From positions 1 to 48,975 of the forward strand of contig CAYFPO010000013.1 of the NCBI GenBank assembly GCA_964345035.1: DNA of 48,975 nucleotides, in the 5' to 3' direction. The notes beneath the pieces are model-generated. The model saw nothing but the letters and a program-made list of their open reading frames with translations, did not search any database and was not told the origin of the DNA. Made by a program: the position numbers and the translations under genes. Of the stretch, positions 34,271 through 43,886 are shown in pieces (positions within the stretch are counted from its first letter, which is position 1; every line of letters begins with the position of its first letter). The DNA comes from CAYFPO01 sp964345035 (GTDB lineage: Bacteria > Fidelibacterota > Marinisomatia > SCGC-AAA003-L08 > GCA-002704045).

Positions 34271-35318
34271 TGTCTGTAGAGGGATTCCAGTAAGTCAAAC
34301 ACCAATTTGGATAATGCGTCAGGCAGGACGATATCTACCGGAATATAGAGAAATCAGGAGGGAAAATGATTTCCGGACAATGCTCACCACACCTGAGTTA
34401 ATTGAAGAAGTCACATTGCAGCCTATCCGTAGATTTGATATGGATGCTGCCATCATTTTTTCTGATATTCTGGTTGTTCCACAGGCTATGGGGCATTCGT
34501 TCAAATTGATTGAGTCAGTGGGTCCTGTCTTTAATGATCCTGTAAATACAATTGAAAAAATCCGACAACTTTCTGATATTGAACATTCAGAATTGAACCC
34601 CTTATTCAGTGCATTACAATCAACCAGACAATCAATGGATTCCTCAAAAGCGCTTATTGGATTTGCAGGCAGTCCATGGACGATCGGCACATACCTTGTC
34701 GAAGGAAAACCCAGTAAGGATTTTCGAAAAATACGAAGTCTAATGTATGCTGAATCAAGAGCTTTTCTAATCCTAATGGAAAAGCTCACCACCGGGATTA
34801 TTCAATTTTGCAGAGAACAAATTAGATCTGGAGCAGATGTAATACAGATATTTGACACGAATGCGGGATACTTAACCCGTGCTGCATTTGAAAAATATTC
34901 ACTTCCCTTTCTCAAAGAGATCATCCAATCTATTCAAGATTCTGATACACCAGTCATCCTTTTTGTAAAAGATGGTGGAAACTGGACGGATTTGTTAATA
35001 GATACCAATGCCTCCGTATTGGGTGTAGATTGGACGGTTCCATTGAACCAAATTCGTTCAATGGTTGGAGAACAAATTGGACTTCAGGGCAATTTGGATC
35101 CTGCTGTATTGCTTGCTGATCAACAGACAATTTGGGAGGAGTCGCTCAATGTACTTCAAAGTTATGGACAAGGACACCGTCACATATTTAATCTCGGCCA
35201 TGGGTTGACACCGGATGTACCTATTGAATCTGTACATACTGTAATTGATACTGTCAGAACTGAAAGCCAAATATTCCACAAATTTCCCGAAATGAAAACT
35301 GAAGAGATAGTGGATTGA
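34254..35318 (+). CDS. hemE: Uroporphyrinogen decarboxylase
   Basis: A 354-residue cytoplasmic enzyme decarboxylating uroporphyrinogen III to coproporphyrinogen III. The substrate-binding motif PIWIMRQAGRYLPEYRE is near the N-terminus. Other signatures are DAAIIFSDILVVPQAMG, LIGFAGSPWTIGTYLVEG, VIQIFDTNAGYLT, VLGVDWTVPL, LQGNLDPAVLLA and HIFNLGHGLTPD. Length is standard. It lies between hemD (17-nt overlap) and hemF (4-nt overlap). Confidence 0.97.
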   Translation: MSLLLDVCRGIPVSQTPIWIMRQAGRYLPEYREIRRENDFRTMLTTPELIEEVTLQPIRRFDMDAAIIFSDILVVPQAMGHSFKLIESVGPVFNDPVNTIEKIRQLSDIEHSELNPLFSALQSTRQSMDSSKALIGFAGSPWTIGTYLVEGKPSKDFRKIRSLMYAESRAFLILMEKLTTGIIQFCREQIRSGADVIQIFDTNAGYLTRAAFEKYSLPFLKEIIQSIQDSDTPVILFVKDGGNWTDLLIDTNASVLGVDWTVPLNQIRSMVGEQIGLQGNLDPAVLLADQQTIWEESLNVLQSYGQGHRHIFNLGHGLTPDVPIESVHTVIDTVRTESQIFHKFPEMKTEEIVD

Positions 35319-36199
35319 AAACATTCCGAGAAAAAGTAATTCATTCTTTTAAGAATCTTCAAGATGAAATTTGTGAGTTTCTGATTACTGAAACCGGACA
35401 GAATTACATCCAGGATGAATGGGAATATGCAAAAGGGAATGGGGGTGGAAGAACCCGTATTTTTGAAGGAAGCGTTATAGAAAAAGGCGGGGTCAATTTT
35501 TCTGCCATAGAAGGGGAATTGTCAGATACGCTTATACAAAAAATTGGGAAGGGACCTGAGAAATCCATTTTTGCAACCGGTGTATCCAGTGTTCTGCATC
35601 CGGTAAATCCTTTTGTACCCGCCATCCATATGAATGTGAGATATTTGGAGAGAGGAAATCGCTCATGGTTTGGCGGGGGGATTGATCTAACTCCATATTA
35701 TATTGATCCTTTAGATGTGGTAGAATATCACCAAGCATTAAAAGGTGTTTGCGATTCGTACTCACAGGATTACTATCCGACGTTTAAACAACAATGTGAT
35801 GATTATTTTTTCATCAAACACAGAAATGAGCATCGAGGTGTGGGCGGAATATTTTTTGATTATCTGGATGATGACCATGAAGAAAAATTCAAATTTGTTA
35901 TGAGTCTTGGTAAATCTTTTACGTCTCTTTATGGTCCCTTTTTGAAAAATTATCAAAACAGAACTTATGATGATCATCAGAAAAATTTTCAACTTTATAG
36001 ACGGGGAAGATACGTAGAGTTCAATCTGATCTATGACCGGGGCACTTTATTCGGTTTGGAAACCGGAGGCAGGATTGAATCAATATTAATGTCACTACCT
36101 CCAATTACTCATTGGAATTATGATTGGTCTCCTGATCGTGGTACTCCCGAAGCTGAATTACTGGAAATTTTAAAACCGAGAGATTGGATAACAATTTAA
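35315..36199 (+). CDS. hemF: Coproporphyrinogen-III oxidase, oxygen-dependent
   Basis: A 294-residue aerobic enzyme (E. coli HemF has 299), converting coproporphyrinogen III to protoporphyrinogen IX with O2. Its motifs are GNGGGRTRIFEGSVIEKGG, PAIHMNVRYLE, SWFGGGIDLTPYY, HRGVGGIFFDYLDD and GRYVEFNLIYDRGTLFGL. The start is TTG 35315, inside a TTGA overlap with the hemE stop. The choice of HemF rather than radical-SAM HemN implies that oxygen is available during haem synthesis. Confidence 0.96.
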   Translation: MKTFREKVIHSFKNLQDEICEFLITETGQNYIQDEWEYAKGNGGGRTRIFEGSVIEKGGVNFSAIEGELSDTLIQKIGKGPEKSIFATGVSSVLHPVNPFVPAIHMNVRYLERGNRSWFGGGIDLTPYYIDPLDVVEYHQALKGVCDSYSQDYYPTFKQQCDDYFFIKHRNEHRGVGGIFFDYLDDDHEEKFKFVMSLGKSFTSLYGPFLKNYQNRTYDDHQKNFQLYRRGRYVEFNLIYDRGTLFGLETGGRIESILMSLPPITHWNYDWSPDRGTPEAELLEILKPRDWITI

Positions 36200-36200
36200 A

Positions 36201-37157
36201 TTGAACTCAAATCCTACTGCAGTTATAATAGCAAATCTTGGTGCTCCTTCCAATTTAGATGAAGTTCGTCCATTTTTACGGAACCTATTCAGTGATCCGG
36301 ATATTTTTCAATTTCCTTGCGGGAAAATCGGTCTGAGCTTTTTTACATGGCTGATTTCAACTCTAAGATCACTAAAATCAAAAAAATATTATACTCTCGC
36401 CGGTGGTGGCTCCCCGCTGCGGGAGTTGACAGCTAAACAGGCAGAAAAGTTACAAAAATCTTTGAGTAAATGTGGGGAATTTACAGTGTATTCTGCGCAA
36501 CGATATTGGCATCCCTTTATATCAGAGGTTACAAACATAATGAATACACAATCATTTGACAAGATCATACTCCTCCCATTATATCCCCAATATTCTACCA
36601 CCAGCACACAATCAATTTTCAATGAATGGAACCGACATGCAGATGGTCTGGTTCAACCCGTATTTATACGAAATTTTTATGATACTCCGAAATATATCAA
36701 TCTTTGCGCAAATATGATTCGGTTCTACTTGAATCAATTTGATGATTACAGCCATCTGTTATTTACTGCCCATTCCATACCCGTTTCCAGAGTGGCAGAA
36801 GGAGACACCTATGAACAGGAAATAAATGATCAGATGAATAAAATTATGTTGGATCTGGATGAAAATATTTCCTTTTCACTCTGTTATCAAGGTAAGATTG
36901 GCAGGGCAAAATGGCTGGGTCCTGTTTTTGAATCTGAAGTAGATAGATTGGTAAAAAAGGGTATTCAAAAACTGGTAGTATACCCACTCAGTTTTGTTAC
37001 AGAAAATCTGGAGACGTTGTATGAACTGGATATTCAGAAAAAGAAATATGCTCAGGATAAGGGGATTCAGGATTATATACGTATCCCTGTTCAAAATGAC
37101 AGTGATGAGTTCATAGCTGTTTTAAAAGACATTGTTCTTGAGGCTGCGGAAAAATGA
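36201..37157 (+). CDS. hemH: Ferrochelatase
   Basis: A 318-residue enzyme inserting Fe2+ into a porphyrin. Its motifs are VIIANLGAPSNLDEVRPFL, YYTLAGGGSPLRELTAKQAE, the catalytic His region LLFTAHSIPVSR, CYQGKIGRAKWLGP, and the Glu-containing SFVTENLETLYELDIQ. It starts with TTG 36201, 1 nt after hemF, and overlaps the next gene by 4 nt. Because hemE/hemF/PPO are all present, it should act on protoporphyrin IX (classical branch) rather than in the coproporphyrin branch. Confidence 0.95.
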   Translation: MNSNPTAVIIANLGAPSNLDEVRPFLRNLFSDPDIFQFPCGKIGLSFFTWLISTLRSLKSKKYYTLAGGGSPLRELTAKQAEKLQKSLSKCGEFTVYSAQRYWHPFISEVTNIMNTQSFDKIILLPLYPQYSTTSTQSIFNEWNRHADGLVQPVFIRNFYDTPKYINLCANMIRFYLNQFDDYSHLLFTAHSIPVSRVAEGDTYEQEINDQMNKIMLDLDENISFSLCYQGKIGRAKWLGPVFESEVDRLVKKGIQKLVVYPLSFVTENLETLYELDIQKKKYAQDKGIQDYIRIPVQNDSDEFIAVLKDIVLEAAEK

Positions 37158-38515
37158 GACATTACTCTGTCATTGGTGGTGGTATCGCTGGTTTAACAGC
37201 AGCGTATAAACTAAAAAGATCTGGTTATTCTGTAAAGTTATTCGAAGCATCCAATCGAATTGGAGGTAAGATAAACACAGTTGAAAAAGGCGGATTCAGA
37301 TTTGAGTTTGGTCCCACCTCAATGACAGATTCATCTTTGAGAGTGAAAAAATTTATTGACAATCTCGATATTAAAAGAAAATTTACGGATATGAAAAATA
37401 AAAATAGATATGTTGTAAAAAATGGAAAATTACTACCAATTCCACTGTCCATTCCAAAATTCATAACATCAAAACTTTTCAGTCCGAAGGGAACATTCAG
37501 GGTTTTATTTGAACCGTTTGCTACCCAAAACCCAACCAATGATGATGAATCAGTCGAGCAATTTTTTACCAGAAGACTTGGAAAAGAAATTATGGATTAT
37601 GCAATAAATCCATTCATTACCGGAATTTACGCTGGGGATCCGGGGAATCTCAGTATGAGTCAGGTATTTTCTTATTTAGCTGATCTGGAAAAAAAATACG
37701 GCAGCCTGTTTAAAGGATTATTGCTGGATTCAAAAAAAAATGGGAAAAGTGTATCAGGAAAAATCTATACTTATGATAATGGGTTGAAATCGTTAACCGA
37801 AGCTCTTGCAGGTGAATTGATAGATGAAATTCAACTGAATTCCAATGTGACAGGAATTACTAATACCAATTCAAAATGGAACATAAAATTAGAAAAGGGG
37901 AGTAACCATCCTGACTTCGATGGTATTATATACACAGGTCCATTATATCAATTACAACATATATCAGTTAATGAATCACAGATTCCTGAATTCAGGACAT
38001 TATCACAAGTTGAATATCCACCAATTGCGGTCTTCTGTATGGGATTCAGAAGAGAGGACATTCAACATAAACTGAACGGATTTGGATTTCTGGTGCCGGA
38101 AGTTGAAAATGCAAATATTTTGGGGTGTATATTCAGCTCTTCCATTTTTCCTGGTAATGCGCCTGACAGAATGCAGCTGCTTACAGTGATGATGGGAGGA
38201 GTTAGGCAGCCTGAGTTGGCATTGGCACCTGTTGAGTCACAGATCAAAATGATACTCTCCGATCTAAAGAATTTTATTGGAGTGAACGGTGAACCGGTTC
38301 TGGCAGAAAGCATGGTTATTAAAAAATCCATTCCACAATATAACCTCGGATATGGCGATATAATAACTACACTGGAAAAACTCGAAACAGAATATACAGG
38401 ATTGTATTTTTCCGGTAATTTTAGGCAGGGTGTATCCATTGGGGATACTATTGACTGCAGTTTAAATTTGTGTGAAAAAATATTAAATAATGGTACAGTT
38501 GAATATGATAATTAG
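37154..38515 (+). CDS. hemY: Protoporphyrinogen oxidase (FAD, HemY type)
   Basis: A 453-residue flavoprotein oxidising protoporphyrinogen IX to protoporphyrin IX. The dinucleotide-binding motif IGGGIAGLTAAYKLKRSGY and FEASNRIGGKI are at the N-terminus. GGFRFEFGPTSM follows, with INPFITGIYAGDPGNLSM in the middle and LYFSGNFRQGVSIGDTI at the C-terminal FAD motif. ATGA overlap with hemH. It is about the normal size for HemY. The final 11 nt overlap hemB. Confidence 0.94.
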   Translation: MRHYSVIGGGIAGLTAAYKLKRSGYSVKLFEASNRIGGKINTVEKGGFRFEFGPTSMTDSSLRVKKFIDNLDIKRKFTDMKNKNRYVVKNGKLLPIPLSIPKFITSKLFSPKGTFRVLFEPFATQNPTNDDESVEQFFTRRLGKEIMDYAINPFITGIYAGDPGNLSMSQVFSYLADLEKKYGSLFKGLLLDSKKNGKSVSGKIYTYDNGLKSLTEALAGELIDEIQLNSNVTGITNTNSKWNIKLEKGSNHPDFDGIIYTGPLYQLQHISVNESQIPEFRTLSQVEYPPIAVFCMGFRREDIQHKLNGFGFLVPEVENANILGCIFSSSIFPGNAPDRMQLLTVMMGGVRQPELALAPVESQIKMILSDLKNFIGVNGEPVLAESMVIKKSIPQYNLGYGDIITTLEKLETEYTGLYFSGNFRQGVSIGDTIDCSLNLCEKILNNGTVEYDN

Positions 38516-39494
38516 ACCAAGACGGTTACGAAAAAGTGAGACAATCCGCAGGCTTGTGCGGGAAACACAACTCTCAGTTAACGATCTCATTCAACCCCTT
38601 TTTGTGACTTGGCAGAAGGATGTAAAACAGGAAATACCATCAATGCCCGGACAGTTTCAGCTATCCATTGATCATCTAATTGAGGAAGTAAAAGAAATAT
38701 ATAAGTTAGGAATTCCCGGAATAATACTGTTTGGAATTCCAGAATCTAAAGATGAAATTGGAAGCGATACCTGGTCAGAAGAGGGTATCATTCAGCGGGC
38801 AATCAGAGCAGTGAAAGAAGCAGTGCCAGATCTTTTGATCATCACTGATGTATGTTTTTGTGAATATACAGCCAACGGTCACTGTGGAGTAGTAAAAGAT
38901 GGAGATGTAAATAATGATCTGACCCTGGAATTATTAGCTAAACAGGTGGTGTCTCACGCCAAAACAGGCGCAGATTTTGTAGCGCCATCCTGTATGATGG
39001 ATGGTCAGGTAAGAGCAATCCGTTCTGCGCTGGATGAATCCAATTTCACAGATGTAGGGATTTTAAGTTATGCGGTAAAATATGCCTCGAGCTTTTTTGG
39101 TCCATTCCGGGATGCAGTAGAATCATCACCAGGTTTTGGAAACCGTAAGACATATCAAATGGATCCTGCAAATTGGCGGGAAGCAATGAAGGAAGCAAGT
39201 TTGGATGAGCAGGAAGGTGCAGATATATTGATGGTTAAACCAGCGTTACCCTATTTGGATATAATTTCAAAAGTCAAAGATATAACAAATTTACCAATAG
39301 CAGCCTTCAATGTCAGTGGAGAATACTCTATGGTAAAAGCAGCAGCAGATAATAACTGGCTGGATAGAACAGATACTATGTTGGAAATGTTGACAAGTAT
39401 TAAGCGTAGTGGTGCTGATTTAATTTTGACATATTTCGCAAAAGAAGTAGCAAAAGTATTTTTAGAAAAAAATAATGATTACAATGGAAAATAA
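38505..39494 (+). CDS. hemB: Porphobilinogen synthase (delta-aminolevulinate dehydratase)
   Basis: A 329-residue enzyme condensing two 5-aminolevulinates to porphobilinogen. A zinc-type metal site is visible as VCFCEYTANGHCGVV (three Cys). The two active-site Lys regions are SYAVKYASSFFGPFRDA and ILMVKPALPYLDII. ATG 38505 gives MIIRPRRLRKS, the family's usual N-terminus; ATG 38490 would add five residues. It lies out of pathway order, just before hemL. Confidence 0.96.
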   Translation: MIIRPRRLRKSETIRRLVRETQLSVNDLIQPLFVTWQKDVKQEIPSMPGQFQLSIDHLIEEVKEIYKLGIPGIILFGIPESKDEIGSDTWSEEGIIQRAIRAVKEAVPDLLIITDVCFCEYTANGHCGVVKDGDVNNDLTLELLAKQVVSHAKTGADFVAPSCMMDGQVRAIRSALDESNFTDVGILSYAVKYASSFFGPFRDAVESSPGFGNRKTYQMDPANWREAMKEASLDEQEGADILMVKPALPYLDIISKVKDITNLPIAAFNVSGEYSMVKAAADNNWLDRTDTMLEMLTSIKRSGADLILTYFAKEVAKVFLEKNNDYNGK

Positions 39495-40770
39495 TAAATC
39501 AAAGAAGTTATTCAGTTTAGCACAAGCACTCATGCCGGGAGGGGTAAACAGTCCTGTCCGAGCGTTTAAATCTGTTGGTGGTTCACCGCTGGTTTTTGTG
39601 AAAGGTGATGGTGCCTATGTAATAGATGCTGATGGGAATAAATATATTGATTACTGTAGCTCCTGGGGACCATTGATCCTTGGGCATGCTCATCCAAAAG
39701 TGGTGTCAGCCATTCAAAGAACGGCAGCAGAAGGAACCAGTTTTGGCACTCCCAATCCATTAGAAAATGAACTTGCAGAACTTATTATTGAAGCAATTCC
39801 ATCAATGGAAAAAATTCGGTTTGTCAATTCTGGGACTGAAGCCACCATGAGTGCAATTCGACTTGCACGGGCATATACCGGAAAAAATAAGATAATCAAA
39901 TTTTCCGGCTGTTATCATGGGCACAGTGACGGATTATTGGCAGATAGTGGTTCTGGTTTGACAACATTGGGAATTCCCTCATCTCCGGGTGTTTCTCAGG
40001 AAACTGTCCAACACACACTGAATGCTGAATTCAACAACATAGAATCAGTAGAACATTTGTTTACCCAGTTTCCAACTGAAATTGCAGCAGTTATCGTTGA
40101 GCCCATAGCTGGAAATATGGGAGTAATTCCTCCTAAACCCGGATTCCTTGAAGGTCTTCGGAAGATTACCCATCGAACCAATTCCATGCTTATTTTTGAT
40201 GAGGTGATCACAGGATTTCGGGTTGGTTTTGGCGGTGCACAGTCCATATACAAAATACAACCGGACATTACCTGCCTGGGTAAAATTATCGGTGGTGGAC
40301 TGCCGGTAGGTGCTTATGGAGGCAGAAATGATGTTATGAAGATGATTGCTCCTGAAGGTCCTGTGTACCAAGCGGGTACTTTATCCGGAAATCCCATGGC
40401 TATGGCAGCGGGAATTGCTACATTAAAGGAATTACAGAATTCCGGAGTTTATGAAATTCTCGAATCTCTTGGGAAAATAATGGAAACTGGACTAAAAGAA
40501 ATACTCCAAAATTCCAATCGTGAAGTTCAAATCAGTAGAGCGGGCTCAATGGTCTGTCTGTTTTTCTGTAAAACTCCTATTACGAATTACCGGGATGTTC
40601 AGCAATGTAATACGAAAAAATTCGGTAAATATTTCAGGGAGATGCTAAACCGTGGAATTTACCTTCCACCTTCTCAGTTTGAGACAAATTTTGTATCTTT
40701 AGCTCATAAGGAAGAAGACATTAAGAAAACATTAAATTCAATAAAAGAAATTATCCATAAAATAGTTTAA
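39484..40770 (+). CDS. hemL: Glutamate-1-semialdehyde 2,1-aminomutase
   Basis: A 428-residue PLP enzyme making 5-aminolevulinate, the second C5 step. Its motifs are LMPGGVNSPVRAFKSVGG, RFVNSGTEATMSAIRLAR, GCYHGHSDGLL, LIFDEVITGFRVGFGGAQ and the PLP Lys267 in CLGKIIGGGLPVGAYGG. ATG 39484 is preferred over 39475; both overlap hemB. The end overlaps the converging aldehyde dehydrogenase gene by 20 nt, so no terminator fits between them. It is the last gene of the nine-gene haem set. Confidence 0.97.
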   Translation: MENNKSKKLFSLAQALMPGGVNSPVRAFKSVGGSPLVFVKGDGAYVIDADGNKYIDYCSSWGPLILGHAHPKVVSAIQRTAAEGTSFGTPNPLENELAELIIEAIPSMEKIRFVNSGTEATMSAIRLARAYTGKNKIIKFSGCYHGHSDGLLADSGSGLTTLGIPSSPGVSQETVQHTLNAEFNNIESVEHLFTQFPTEIAAVIVEPIAGNMGVIPPKPGFLEGLRKITHRTNSMLIFDEVITGFRVGFGGAQSIYKIQPDITCLGKIIGGGLPVGAYGGRNDVMKMIAPEGPVYQAGTLSGNPMAMAAGIATLKELQNSGVYEILESLGKIMETGLKEILQNSNREVQISRAGSMVCLFFCKTPITNYRDVQQCNTKKFGKYFREMLNRGIYLPPSQFETNFVSLAHKEEDIKKTLNSIKEIIHKIV

Positions 40771-42235
40771 TAAACTTTTTCATCCACTTTCCATAGGATT
40801 TACTGGAATCAAACCACCAGAATTCCGATTTCATCGTAATACGATTTTCGAGAATGCTTTTCACTCTGCAGAATGCCTTGAGACCTTCCTCACCATGAAC
40901 CTTTCCAATACCGCTTTTTCCCACACCTCCAAAGGGCAGATCAGCAATTCCATATTGTGTCATCACATCATTTATGTTCACCGAACCTGTGTGGATTTTG
41001 GACGCAATTTCCCGGGCTTTTTTCCTGTTTCGGGAAAATACACTTGCACTGAGTCCGTAACCATTGGAATTATTGATTTTCCTGAGGAGATCATCCTCAT
41101 TATCAAATTCCTCTAGTACAATTACTGGACCAAAAGTCTCTTCTTTCTGGATTTCTGCATCATCCGGTGGATCTATAACCAGAGTAGGCGGGATGAACCA
41201 ACCACCGGTATCATCGGCAACACTCCCTTCTATAATATTTGCATTGTCCCGTACTTCATCTATTTGGGAAATAATTTTTTCACGGCTGTTTGATACTGTC
41301 ACTGCCCCGATCTGACATTCATCATCAGCACCAGTTTTTAAATTCTCTATTCTATATTTAAGTTTTGAGATAAACTCATCTTTTTTGGCAGAATGAATAT
41401 ATAATTTTTCAACAGATGTGCAGGTTTGTCCTGCATTACTCATTCCACCCCAGATTGCAGCATCTGCTGCTCTGTTAAGATTGGCATTTTCCATGACAAT
41501 CATGGGATCCTTTCCACCCAGCTCTAATACCACAGGTTTAAATAATGGAGCACAAGCTTCAGCAATTTTCCGACCCACTGCTGTACTGCCTGTGAAGCAA
41601 ATAACGTCAGTTTGTGAAGCCGTTACAAGGTGATGCCCCACCTCTCCGGCACCATACACAACCTGAAATATATTTGGTTTGTCTGTGGCTTCATCCCAGA
41701 TATCTTTGAGTAATTTGACCGTTAATGGAGTTTGTTCTGAGGGCTTTAATACGACTGTATTTCCTGCAAGTAATGCTTCTACCAATGGTGTTACGGTAAG
41801 AATTAGGGGATAATTCCAGGGGGAAATGATTCCAGCAACACCAAATGGTTCATACCACACAGTTGCTCTTTTTGTTTTCAATAACCCAGTTCTGCGTCTC
41901 TCTGGTGTGAGAACAATTCTTGAAAGCTTAACAGCCTGTTTCATATGTTCTACAGATGTAAATATTTCCGTTACTGCTTCCTCTGATTTTTTTCCAGTTT
42001 CAGAGCAGATGATGTCAATAAAATCATCCATAAGGGCTACCAAATTTTTTCGGAATTTTGTGATCAATCTGCCTCGGAATTTAAGACCGGAATTGTTGTA
42101 TTCAACTGCAGTGGTTTTTGCAGTGTTCAAGATAGATTCCATTTCTTTCCCGCTGGTAATTTGGACAGACCCAACATCCTCCTTGGTAGCGGGATTAAAA
42201 ATTTGTAAAGTGTTGTTTTCTATTCTGACACTCAT
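40751..42235 (-). CDS. Aldehyde dehydrogenase (NAD(P)+)
   Basis: A 494-residue member of the ALDH superfamily, oxidising aldehydes to acids. Motifs in order: GVAGIISPWNYPLILTVTPL, the cofactor loop CFTGSTAVGRKIAE, the general-base Glu in LELGGKDPMIV, the nucleophilic Cys in NAGQTCTSVEKLY, ETFGPVIVLEEF, and PFGGVGKSGIG. The basic, aromatic C-terminal tail (KWMKKFIKLFYG) could associate with membranes, as in fatty-aldehyde dehydrogenases, but this is a guess. It follows the GMC oxidoreductase by 67 nt; an alcohol-to-aldehyde-to-acid pair is a reasonable idea. Confidence 0.93.
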   Translation of the reverse strand: MSVRIENNTLQIFNPATKEDVGSVQITSGKEMESILNTAKTTAVEYNNSGLKFRGRLITKFRKNLVALMDDFIDIICSETGKKSEEAVTEIFTSVEHMKQAVKLSRIVLTPERRRTGLLKTKRATVWYEPFGVAGIISPWNYPLILTVTPLVEALLAGNTVVLKPSEQTPLTVKLLKDIWDEATDKPNIFQVVYGAGEVGHHLVTASQTDVICFTGSTAVGRKIAEACAPLFKPVVLELGGKDPMIVMENANLNRAADAAIWGGMSNAGQTCTSVEKLYIHSAKKDEFISKLKYRIENLKTGADDECQIGAVTVSNSREKIISQIDEVRDNANIIEGSVADDTGGWFIPPTLVIDPPDDAEIQKEETFGPVIVLEEFDNEDDLLRKINNSNGYGLSASVFSRNRKKAREIASKIHTGSVNINDVMTQYGIADLPFGGVGKSGIGKVHGEEGLKAFCRVKSILENRITMKSEFWWFDSSKSYGKWMKKFIKLFYG

Positions 42236-42302
42236 CTAAAAATTTTTACTTTATTTTGGTTACTAATAATAGTTTTTGCATTAATTATCCCCTTAGTTAT
42301 GA

Positions 42303-43886
42303 TCAATTCGGAATATTATCCGGAATTCTTTCCATTGCATATTCTGCCAATGCAGTGATGGTCAAACTGGGGTTAACTCCAAGATTTGAGGGGATCACCG
42401 AACCATCAATAATATACATGTTTGGATAGTTAAACACTTCTAATTTGTCATTTACCACCCCTGAGTTTACATCTTTTCCCATAGAACATCCACCAAGAAT
42501 ATGCGCAGTTGTTGGCAGGTTAAAAAGTGAGTTTGTAGTAGTCGCAATTGAAAATCCACCGGTTTTATCTGCAATATATTCTGCAAGGTCTTCACCTGCT
42601 TTAATTTTAGATGGGATAGGATCATCATTTTCCGAATCTGAATTCAAACTCCGGAATCCAAACCGCCACCATTTTCGTCTATAATTGAATTTTAAATAAT
42701 TACTCACCGGCTGCATGACCAGAAGAATAACGGACTTTTGTGCCCACCCGAACGGCCAAAACATTCCCAGAAACCGTAAAGGATGTTTTAATATGAGAGT
42801 AAACCATTGCAGCCATGATGGAACATTTGATTTGGATTTGGTCATAAATGTAGATAATCTGCCCAAAGCATCCTGACCTTGCCCGAAACGAACTGTCTCG
42901 ATTTTGGTACTATCATCAGGTTCGAACCCTGCTGAAATTGCAATACCTTTTGTATAATCCTTCCCTTTTGGATTTTTGAATGAAGTTGTACCAATAATAG
43001 CTTCTGAGTTAGTCCGAACAAAATTACCAAGCTGATTTGATATTTTGGGTAATGAACCATTTTCCCGGCATTTGAACAGAAGTTTTACGGTTCCCATAAC
43101 ACCACCTGAAATTATCAGTTTTGAACAGTGAAGTGTTTTTCTGTGGTTAATCATACCGGTAGTTTTTCTAATTTGAACATTATATCCTGCTGAATTTTGA
43201 CGAATGTCCACAGTCTCGTGTTCCGGTAAAATAGTTACACCCAGATTTTCAGCAAGAAACAGATAATTCTTCATCAACGTATTTTTAGAATTATGACGAC
43301 AGCCAACCATGCATCCGCCGCATAGAATACAACCGGTCCTTTTTGGACCTTTTCCATCAAAATAGGGGTCGGGTTCAGTTTTTCCCGGCGTACCAAAATA
43401 GACTCCAACATCAACCGGCCGAAAAGTATGTTCACGACCTATTTTCTGTGCATACTTCCGAAGGAAATCATCTGTTTCTCCAAGATATTGTGCCTGACCA
43501 GCACCAAGCATTTTTTTTGCATTATTATAAAATGGAGTGAGTCTTTCTCTCCATTTTTCATCAGGCCATCTGTTATTTTCAAAGGCTTCCTTTGGTGGTA
43601 CCAAGAGAGTATTGGCATACACCAGACTACCACCCCCCACACCTGAACCGTGAAGGATGAATACATTTTTCAAAAAGGTAATACATTGAATGCCATACAT
43701 GAATAATTTGGGCAGCCAAAAATATTTTCTCAGATTCCAATTGGTTTTAGGGAATTCCTTGTCCTCATACCGTTTTCCTTTTTCCAGCACCAAGACCTTA
43801 TAACCTTTTTCTGCCATCCGTAATGCTGACACACTTCCGCCGAACCCGGAACCAACAATGATTACATCATAATGATTACGATCCAT
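42303..43886 (-). CDS. GMC family FAD-dependent oxidoreductase (cholesterol-oxidase-like) with a Cys cluster
   Basis: About 527 residues from ATG 43886, giving MDRNHYDVIIVGSGFGGSVS, the FAD motif at the N-terminus. The longer reading from 43967 adds 27 residues that overlap the upstream gene. GSGVGGGSLVYANTLL and the C-terminal AHILGGCSMGKD and YIIDGSVIPSNLGVNPSLTI are GMC hallmarks, with the His-Asn pair. CILCGGCMVGC (CX2CX2CX3C) near residue 200, followed by RHNSKNTLMKNYL, is typical of one GMC branch and resembles a [4Fe-4S] site. It probably oxidises an alcohol or sterol-like substrate, unknown here. Start overlaps the hydrolase gene by 11 nt. Confidence 0.9.
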   Translation of the reverse strand: MDRNHYDVIIVGSGFGGSVSALRMAEKGYKVLVLEKGKRYEDKEFPKTNWNLRKYFWLPKLFMYGIQCITFLKNVFILHGSGVGGGSLVYANTLLVPPKEAFENNRWPDEKWRERLTPFYNNAKKMLGAGQAQYLGETDDFLRKYAQKIGREHTFRPVDVGVYFGTPGKTEPDPYFDGKGPKRTGCILCGGCMVGCRHNSKNTLMKNYLFLAENLGVTILPEHETVDIRQNSAGYNVQIRKTTGMINHRKTLHCSKLIISGGVMGTVKLLFKCRENGSLPKISNQLGNFVRTNSEAIIGTTSFKNPKGKDYTKGIAISAGFEPDDSTKIETVRFGQGQDALGRLSTFMTKSKSNVPSWLQWFTLILKHPLRFLGMFWPFGWAQKSVILLVMQPVSNYLKFNYRRKWWRFGFRSLNSDSENDDPIPSKIKAGEDLAEYIADKTGGFSIATTTNSLFNLPTTAHILGGCSMGKDVNSGVVNDKLEVFNYPNMYIIDGSVIPSNLGVNPSLTITALAEYAMERIPDNIPN

